NCBI GenBank assembly: GCA_963932465.1
Contig: OZ010786.1
Coordinates: 275,374,411 to 275,438,410, forward strand
Direction: 5' to 3'
Source: Maratus speciosus
Lineage: Eukaryota > Arthropoda > Arachnida > Araneae > Salticidae
DNA length: 64,000 nucleotides
Made by a program: the position numbers and the translations under genes. Shown in pieces: positions 57,674 through 64,000 of the stretch (the first letter of the stretch is position 1; the number at the start of each line of letters is the position of its first letter). The notes under the pieces were generated by a model. That model had not been told where the DNA came from. It made no database searches and worked only from the letters and a program-made list of their open reading frames with translations.

Positions 57674-57951
57674 TACCTATAGGACAGGAAAATAATGCCG
57701 GCCCTGTGCTTTTTCCATCAATATGTTGAAACAAGTGCCTAAAAGGTAATTCAATGAAAGGCAAATAAACCAATGAAAGGGTCTACTTATCGAAATTTCT
57801 AAATTTCAAATCGCTTATTTTCTATCCCGTATTGATAGAAATGCCGTCACATGCAACTACAACGACTTCATCTAAGGAGATGTTCTTTTCAGATAGATAT
57901 AGAACAACACTTCTAAAACTAGCTCTACCGGTTCCAGCTGTAGTAGTTATA

Positions 57952-59419
57952 CACTGGGTTTCATAATGATATGAACACCCAGATTTTCAAGCATAAAAAA
58001 AAAAAAAAAAAACTAAACTGAAGTCTATTTAATGTTAGAATAATTCGTTTTATTTTACACCAAAATATAATTGAAATAGCGATTTATACATAAAATAAGC
58101 TACAAGTAGGCCAAAAATATAGATTAATAGCCTGTGTATGCACCACATCTTTTAATTAATGTATAAACGCGATCAGGCATGGAGTGGACCAAGCTTTTTA
58201 ATATATTTTGATCGATTTCATTCCAGTGGAAGATGATAGCCAGCTTTTAATTCTGAAATTGTGGCATATTGATTTCCAATTGCGTAAACAGCTCTAACCA
58301 GTAGGCTCCGTACATTTTACATTGGATTTAAATCAGGAGAAACAGATGTCCATGGAATTACATGTACGCGATTATTAAGAAACCATTCCCAAGTGTTGTT
58401 TGCCATGTTGATGGATGCAGTGTCTTGTTGGAACATCCAGAAAGGTCTGCTAATTTCCTCAGAAAATGGCAGCAAGTTTTCTTCAAGTAGATCTTGGTAG
58501 GTTAATGCATTCATTCTGCCAGACGCATTCTCATTCATTCAGAGGGAATCGCAACATTGATCTTACCATGAAATCCAAACCATGAGTGGACCTCTACCCT
58601 GCTGCCGTCTTGAAAACCTTTCTGGTTTCTTGCGCAGATAATAATAAAAAAAATCGTCCGGACCATCCAAATTAAATTTATTTTCATCGGAAAATATTAC
58701 TCTTTCATATTCTAACTTTCAGGACATGTGATCTTTTACCCAATCCAGCCGATTCTGCTGATGCATTTTAGTCATACGTGGTTGGGCTTTCTTTTCTTGT
58801 ACCTCATCATCTTAGACCTCTTGACTACTCTGGACAAGGTACTTTTTGACACTGCTATCAGTGGATCCCTTGCAAGTTCACCTCACGTTGTTTTCCAATT
58901 GCTGATTCTTTTTATAATGACTCCTTTTTTTCCTTTTGGACAGCTTTGGCGGACGTCCCGGGGATTTCTTTGCTCCATAATCTTCTTTTAATCGAAGAAA
59001 ATCTAATATTACACCTGGAGATCTTTTAAATTTTTTTGCGATAGCTCTGGCCGAAAGTTCTTGATCCTTCAAAGCCACAATTTTCCCTTTCTCAAAACCA
59101 CTTATAGCGTTTTTACGACCCATAGAACTCACTTTGCGATTAGGTTTGGAAATTTCCTAGTCTGCAAAGTATTTTTATATGCTAAACTAATTTGCATATT
59201 TCGGTAATTTCGATCAATGTTCATATCATTTTGAAACACCAATTTTTTTAGATAATTCATATTTTCAATGAATTTAAAGTTCGATATTTCTTTTACAGCT
59301 ATGTATTATGTAAAATTACTGTATTTGTCTCGGGAATGGAGTTTTCCGATAATTATTTAAGAATTTTTGCCAGGATATTGCAAAATTACTAGGTGTTCAT
59401 ATCATTATGAAATCCAGTG
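57952..59419 (-). mobile_element. Tc3/Tc1-like element, near full length, TA-flanked
   Basis: A 1468-bp element with ends CACTGGGTTTCATAATGATA and CACTGGATTTCATAATGATA and TA at 57950-57951 and 59420-59421. The minus strand encodes a damaged transposase from about 59132 to 58250. It is inserted in the 51482-59979 element. Confidence 0.95.
58250..59132 (-). pseudogene. Tc3-like DD34E transposase pseudogene
   Basis: The start at 59132 (MSSMGRKNAISGFEKGKIVA) leads into a helix-turn-helix (LSARAIAKKFKRSPGVILDF) and a basic GRPPKLSKRKKR linker. After frameshifts, about 58720-58600 gives FSDENKFNLDGPD with the first catalytic Asp and RGPLMVW. The open stretch 58538-58317 gives NALTYQDLLEENLLPF and WMFQQDTAS with the second Asp, ending SPDLNPM. 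The next codon, 34 residues beyond the second Asp and where the catalytic Glu should be, is TAA, consistent with a GAA to TAA change. The following NVRSL matches the family downstream. Frameshifts and this stop make it inactive. Confidence 0.92.
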
Positions 59420-60039
59420 TATGACCAAAGTATTTTGAACCCGGCTTCTGTATTGCAGAAATGTGCTATTTCTGACAATGTTTTCCAAATTTCAAGTGTG
59501 ATGAAGCGATCTAAAGATATTAATCGAATTTAAATAGTTTTTCTATTATTTTTCTAATTTCTAAATGTGATTTTTACGCACTATTAGAAGTAGGTCTGAA
59601 TATGTTTTTTAAGTGTTAATCATGTACTAATTTCAAAAATTGTCAATTTTGGTCATATTTTCCAAAATACAAGTGCAATGCGCAACCTAAAGATATTAAC
59701 CGATTTTAAATAATTTTTTGTGTTATTCTTCTAATACCAAAATGTGACATTTACGCACTGTTAGAAGTAGATCTGAATATTTTTTAATTTTCATCATTAA
59801 TTTCAGAAATCGTTACTTTTCATCATATTTTCAAAAATTCAAGTGCAATGCGCGACCTAAAGATATTAACCGATTTCAAAAATATTTTTTGCGTTTTCCT
59901 TCTAATTACAAAAGGCAACTTTTCTGCGCTATTAGAAATTGATTTGAAAAATTTCGCTTTTTTCGACCCATCCATACAGTCACATATAATTTGTTGAGGA
60001 GATATTAGGGGGTGTCAACTTTTTTTCCCCACGACTGTA

Positions 60040-60830
60040 CGTACGTACGCTTAATAGAAATATCCGATATACTTCAATTTTTTTTGTAGGTTCATTCTGA
60101 TAAGGCGCCTCCCTGATTAGTTTGGGGGATTCATTGGTTACGTGTAAAGAGGGGGGGGGGGGTCAACCACCCCTCCTTAATTTAGATAAATGGTTTTTTC
60201 AGGCAGAATTTTTCGATTTACATCAAATTTTGTAAATAGGTTCATTCTGATAAGGTGCTTCTCCGATTACTTTTGGGGGTTCATTGGTTAAGTATAAAGG
60301 GGGAACGGGGGCTACCCCCCCACCCTTAATTTAGATAAGCGGGTTTTTCAGGCAGAATTATCGAATTATCCGATTTCCATCAAAATTTGTAAATAAGTTA
60401 ATTCTGATAAGGCTCTTCTTTGATTACTTTTTTTTTTTTGGGGGGGGGGGGGGTTCATTGGTTAAGTGTAAAGGGGGCAACCCCCCCCCCTTAATTTAGA
60501 TAAATGGGTTTTTCAGGCAAAATTATCCGATTTGCATCAAAATTTATAAATAGGTTAATTCTGATAAGGTACTTTTACTAGTTTTGGGGGGTTCATTGGT
60601 TAAGTATAAAGAGGGAACGGGGGGCTAATCCCTTCCCCCCTTAATTTAGATAAATGGGTTTTTCTGTCCGATTTGCTTCAAATTTAGTATGCCGGTTTAT
60701 TCTGATAAGGCGCTTCCCTGATGAGATTTGGAGGCTCATTAGTTAAGTATAAAGATGGGAAACAGAGGGATGTGAGTTAATCCCATTTAATTTATTTTTC
60801 GAGGCATTGTTCTTTGAAATAAGAGTATAA
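60040..60830 (-). repeat. Tandem array, ~150-bp unit, inverse copy
   Basis: Units contain TTCATTCTGATAAGG(C/T)GC, GGGGGTTCATTGGTTAAGTA, a G/C-run block and TTAATTTAGATAAATGGGTT; about five copies. It is the same array as 30350-31400 in the opposite orientation, part of the Helentron-like family 3 copy. Confidence 0.93.
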
Positions 60831-60886
60831 TATACAATTAATATTGAATAGCCTGTGAGCTCAATGCCATCAGTTTAACTGGGCAC

Positions 60887-61114
60887 TTTTCTTTTTTATT
60901 TTATTGTACTTATATAGTTCAATTTTAACTTACAAAATGATAATTATGATAATAATATAAAAGAAAACCCCCAGAAAATTCTGTTGAAAACGTAAATATG
61001 TAAGTTTTTGAGATTAAATTGTAAAAAATAACATTCAGATATTGTGTTAATTTACTCGCATCGAATAAAATTTTATCAAGTGTGATATCAATATCTCTAT
61101 TTTATTATTATTAC
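60887..61114. other. AT-rich spacer
   Basis: No gene, element end or repeat recognised; composition is very AT-rich. Confidence 0.5.
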
Positions 61115-62140
61115 TAGCAGGCTACACCCGCTACGCTGGTCTGTTTATCCAAATGAACCTTGAATCAAACAAAATGTATCAATGGATTTGACACTGTGAT
61201 TTAAAGCAGTATGGAACCTTACCTAGAATGTCCTTTCGCACTGCTGAAAACGATATGAACGCCATTGTGCTATTATATTTTCTAATGTGCAGACAAATTT
61301 TCAGCTATTAAGGTCTTAACCCTTTTAGTTGATCAGCCACAGTAGGATTTGGTAAAGATTGATAGTACAATATGCAATATAATAAAACAAACCCTGACAA
61401 ATTATTTAACTAATAATGCAAGCAAACAAACTGACAAAATCCATCCAGTAGAACTTTTTTTAAAGGCTGATCTTTCATATTGGGGTCCATATGATTGGGG
61501 AATTTTCACCCATAATTCTATAACTAAGCAACGTAGAATGATATGCAATAAACTAAAACCTCCCCAAATATTGTCTAATCAACAAAGCAAGTATTGTCAA
61601 TATCCGCCATCTAGAACTTTTTGAAAAGTCTAATCTTTCATAATCGGTTTCACATGATTATGGAACTTTCCGCCATTACTTTATGACTAAGCAACGTAGA
61701 ACAATATACAAAATACTAAAACCATATCTTAATAGGTATCTAACTGACAATGGAATTCCTATCAAAATCCGTTCTGTAGAACTTTTTAAAAGTGCTAAAC
61801 TTTCATAATGGGGTCCAACTGATTATAGAACTTTAAACCACACCTCTTTTATTAAGCAATGCAGAAGGGTATAGTATATACTAAAACCCTGCCTGAAAAA
61901 TTATCTAACTAACAGTGAAAATTCAATCGAAATCAATTCGGCTGAATCTTTTAAAAGGGCTAATCTTTCATGATCGGGTTCATCTGATTATATAACTTTA
62001 AAACATAATTCTATGTATAAGCAACGTAGAAAGATATGTTATATGATAAAATCTTCCCTAAAAAAAATCTGACTATCATTTCGATTCTCATAAAAATCCA
62101 TTCAGGTGAGCTCAAGTTATATGCAGCCGGGACGAATTTC
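61115..62140 (+). repeat. Probable Helitron-like end and ~165-bp tandem array
   Basis: CTAGCAGGCTACACCCGCTACGCTGG-type sequence at 61122-61142 resembles GC-rich Helitron-like ends. From about 61345 a ~165-bp unit is repeated four to five times, marked by TAAGCAACGTAGAA at about 61526, 61689, 61854 (one base changed) and 62021, and by TAGAACTTTTTAAAAG and CTAATCTTTCAT phrases. The 91-codon frame at 61349-61624 is part of one and a half units and is not a gene. The right boundary was not defined. Confidence 0.65.
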
Positions 62141-62148
62141 CCATTTCC

Positions 62149-63723
62149 ATAGTTGCCAACTTGTACGGATTGGCCGTACAATGTACGGATTTTGTTCTAA
62201 GTGTACGGCTGTACGGATGAACAGTACGATTGTACGGTTTTGCGCGCGGAACAAACGATCGTGAAGGATCACGGAAAAAGCGGATTTCGTCAGAGATCGC
62301 GTGAAAAAACGCGGATTTCGTCAGAGATCGCGTGAAAAAACGCGCATTTCGTCAGAGATCGCGTGAAAAAACGCGGATTTCGTCAGAGATCGCGTGAAAA
62401 AACGCGGATTTCGTCACAGATCACGTAAAAAAGGCGAATTTCGTCAAAGGATCGCGAAAAAGCGCTAATTTTATTGGATTGTGTAAAAAGCGCTAATTTG
62501 TTCAATAGATTGCGAAAAAAAGCTAATTTTGTCAAAGGATCGCGAAAAAAGCCCTAATTTTATCACATATCGTTAAAAAACGCTAATATTGTCAAAGGAT
62601 CGCGAAAGAAACGCGAATTTCGTTAAAAATCGTGAAGAAAAACACTAATTTCCTCAAAGGATCGTGAAAAAAACGCGAATTTCATCAAAGATCGCCGGAA
62701 AAAACACAAATTTCGTCAAGGAATTGTGAAAAGTACGCGAATTTCGTCAAAAATCATGGGAATAAAACGCGAAATTGTTCAAAGGATCGTGAAATGAACG
62801 CGAATTTCATCAAAGTTCGCGGAAAAAAACGCGAATTTCGTCAACGGATTGCGGGAAATGCTAATTTTGTCAATGGATCGCAAAAAACCGCGAATATCGT
62901 CAAAGATCGCGGGAAAAAACACGAATTTTATCAAAGATATTTGAAAAAAAAGCTAATTTCGTCAAAGGATTGCGAAAGAAACGCGCATTTAGTTAAAAAT
63001 CGCACAGAAAAACACAATTTTTGTCGAAGGATCGTGAAGAGAACGAGAATTTTGTCAAAAATCGCAGGAGAAACACTAATTTCGGCAAAGGTTAGCGAAA
63101 AGAACGCGCATTTCGTCAAAGGATCGCGAAAAAAACGCGAATATTGTCAAAGATCGCTTGAAAAAACACGAATTTTATCAAAAATCTTTGAAACACAGCT
63201 AATTTCCTCATCAAAGACCGCGGGAAATAACGCTAATTTTGTCAAAGATCGCGTAAAAAAACGCGAATTTTGTCAAAGATCGCGTAAAAAACGCTAATTT
63301 CGTTAAAAGATTGCGAGAAAACGCAAATTTCGTCAAACGATCCCAAAAGAAGCAAATTTCGTCAAAAGATCGCGGAAAAAACGCAAATTTCGTCAAAGGG
63401 CTTCGAAAGAACTCATAATTAGCACTCCCCTTTCCTCCCCAATTCCTTTGTTGGGGTTCTGTACCTTTCAGAAAATTTGCTGTGAATTTCAGATTTTTTT
63501 TTTACTTAGAATTTCCCATGCAAAAATATTTTCTTATGAAATCTCACGTTTTTATTTTTGGGAAAAAAAAAAAAAAAAAGACTATACTTGAATGAATACA
63601 GCATAGAAAATGTTATGAAATATTACTTTTTTCATTGCATGTAAATATGTTATGCATTTTTAAGCACGTAAAAATATGTCATAAAAATTGTAAGGATTTC
63701 GAAATTGGCATGTTGGCAGGTAT
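62149..63723. mobile_element. hAT-like minisatellite element (GTTGCCAAC ends)
   Basis: Inverted ends ATAGTTGCCAACTTG and ATACCTGCCAACATG. Flanking octamers ccatttcc (62141-62148) and gcatttcc (63724-63731) match at 7 of 8. The left subterminal region (62150-62250) repeats TGTACGGATT/CCGTACA motifs. Most of the interior is the 31-bp minisatellite. The right 300 bp is AT-rich. No coding region. Confidence 0.82.
62270..63420 (-). repeat. Minisatellite array IV, ~31-bp unit
   Basis: Units such as GCGGATTTCGTCAGAGATCG plus CGTGAAAAAAC are repeated nearly identically four to five times from about 62285 to 62410 and then diverge into forms with CTAATTTTGTCAAAGGATCG and CGAATTTCGTCAAAG. It is the same motif class as arrays I-III, in the orientation of array III. 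The 167-codon frame at 62794-63297, rich in Asn, Lys and Arg, is a repeat by-product. Confidence 0.94.
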
Positions 63724-63731
63724 GCATTTCC

Positions 63732-64000
63732 ATTTTACTCTCGTACATATACTAGAAGCAGAAGTAGATAGATAGATGAGAATATTGATTCTTAAAAGTT
63801 AAAAAACTGCAAGTTATCTCTCGTTGTCGCTGCTGAATAATTTTAAAGACTTTTCAATCAGCCAGTATTGAGATTTACGATTATGTCTACAGCAAATGTA
63901 TTTCATTTTATACCAAAACATTCTCGGTAAAATGAGCCAATTTGGTGTGGGTTTCGATATTATTATTATTATTTTTTTTTTTTTTCAAAATCACCATTTA
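63732..64000. other. Unassigned right edge
   Basis: AT-rich with an (ATT)n and T-run stretch at 63958-63985. No gene or element recognised. Confidence 0.5.

Larger units (their letters stand above)
51482..59979. mobile_element. Long-inverted-repeat element (CAGTAGGGTGGGTC ends), interrupted
   Basis: The left end begins CAGTAGGGTGGGTCGAAAG; the right end read inward begins CTGTATGGATGGGTCGAAAA. Inverted similarity extends for several hundred bp, in pieces: 51486-51742, 55324-55432 and 56764-56790 on the left pair with 59540-59975 on the right. It contains two or more internal repeats of a phrase with TTTAGGTCGCGCATTGCACTTG. After removing inserted elements about 2.1 kb remains, including 56790-57490 of unrecognised sequence. 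The superfamily is uncertain. Confidence 0.72.
51428..60886 (+). mobile_element. Helentron-like (HINE) family 3, copy 2, expanded by nested insertions
   Basis: The 5' end near 51428 is the paired arm AACTCATAGGCTATC...CCTGAGAGCTAATG. The 3' end near 60886 carries the single arm ATAGCCTGTGAGCTC and the hairpin CAGTTTAACTGG, mirrored from copy 1 at 30268-33130. A 150-bp tandem array (60040-60830) is shared with copy 1. Between lies an inserted element (51482-59979) that itself holds a Helentron-like element, a pogo-type element, a MITE and a Tc3-like element. Confidence 0.82.

Noticed and set aside
62794..63297. 167-codon + strand frame
   Set aside because: It is the longest frame in the window but lies wholly in minisatellite array IV and has the same Asn/Lys/Arg cycle as the other arrays.

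Overview
The window looks like intergenic or intronic DNA from an animal nuclear genome. It is strongly AT-rich, full of homopolymer and dinucleotide runs, and has no operons, no ribosome-binding-site layout and no long intact open reading frame. Almost everything recognisable is transposable-element DNA: hAT, Tc1/mariner/pogo and Helitron-type families, mostly non-autonomous, decayed and nested inside one another. This mixture fits an arthropod, possibly an arachnid, but that assignment is inference. I saw no rRNA or tRNA gene, no CRISPR array and no retroviral or LINE reading frame.

Layout. 1-6.4 kb is mostly unassigned, with one hAT MITE. At 6.48-6.90 kb lies the N-terminal helix-turn-helix of a Tigger/jerky-like transposase, split by a second copy of that MITE and cut off by a 5.1 kb hAT element (6903-12044, perfect 8-bp target duplication). 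That hAT in turn contains a pogo-type MITE, a second hAT and a third hAT-like element filled with a ~31-bp minisatellite. 13.1-15.0 kb is another hAT with two more hAT-like elements inside. 15.4-17.9 kb is a canonical Helitron carrying a second Helitron-like element. 18.3-19.8 kb holds a Helitron fragment and a Tigger-like element. 22.1-33.1 kb is a dense series of hAT remnants, Helentron-like elements with internal tandem arrays, a second minisatellite array and a Tc1/mariner-type element with about 390-bp terminal inverted repeats. 35.4-40.5 kb has two hAT elements, a third minisatellite region and a decayed Tc1 copy. 40.7-43.6 kb is a Helentron-like element containing a Helitron at an exactly restorable A/T site. 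44-50.4 kb holds hAT and mariner relics and a pair of large fold-back MITEs. 51.4-60.9 kb is one Helentron-like element inflated to 9.5 kb by four levels of insertion. 61-63.7 kb has another tandem array and a hAT-like element full of minisatellite.

Possible host genes. Two exon candidates on the + strand (35260-35310 and 47807-47877) have good splice signals, protein-like reading frames and matching intron phase, and would form the 3' end of one gene with a ~12.5 kb intron. A minus-strand candidate terminal exon (48149-48219) with a downstream AATAAA would converge on it. None could be assigned a function.

The most unusual features are the recurrence of one 30-31 bp minisatellite inside several hAT-like elements with different termini, and the shared end architecture of four unrelated Helentron-like families (paired inverted arm at the 5' end, single arm plus hairpin at the 3' end, microsatellite or tandem array between).
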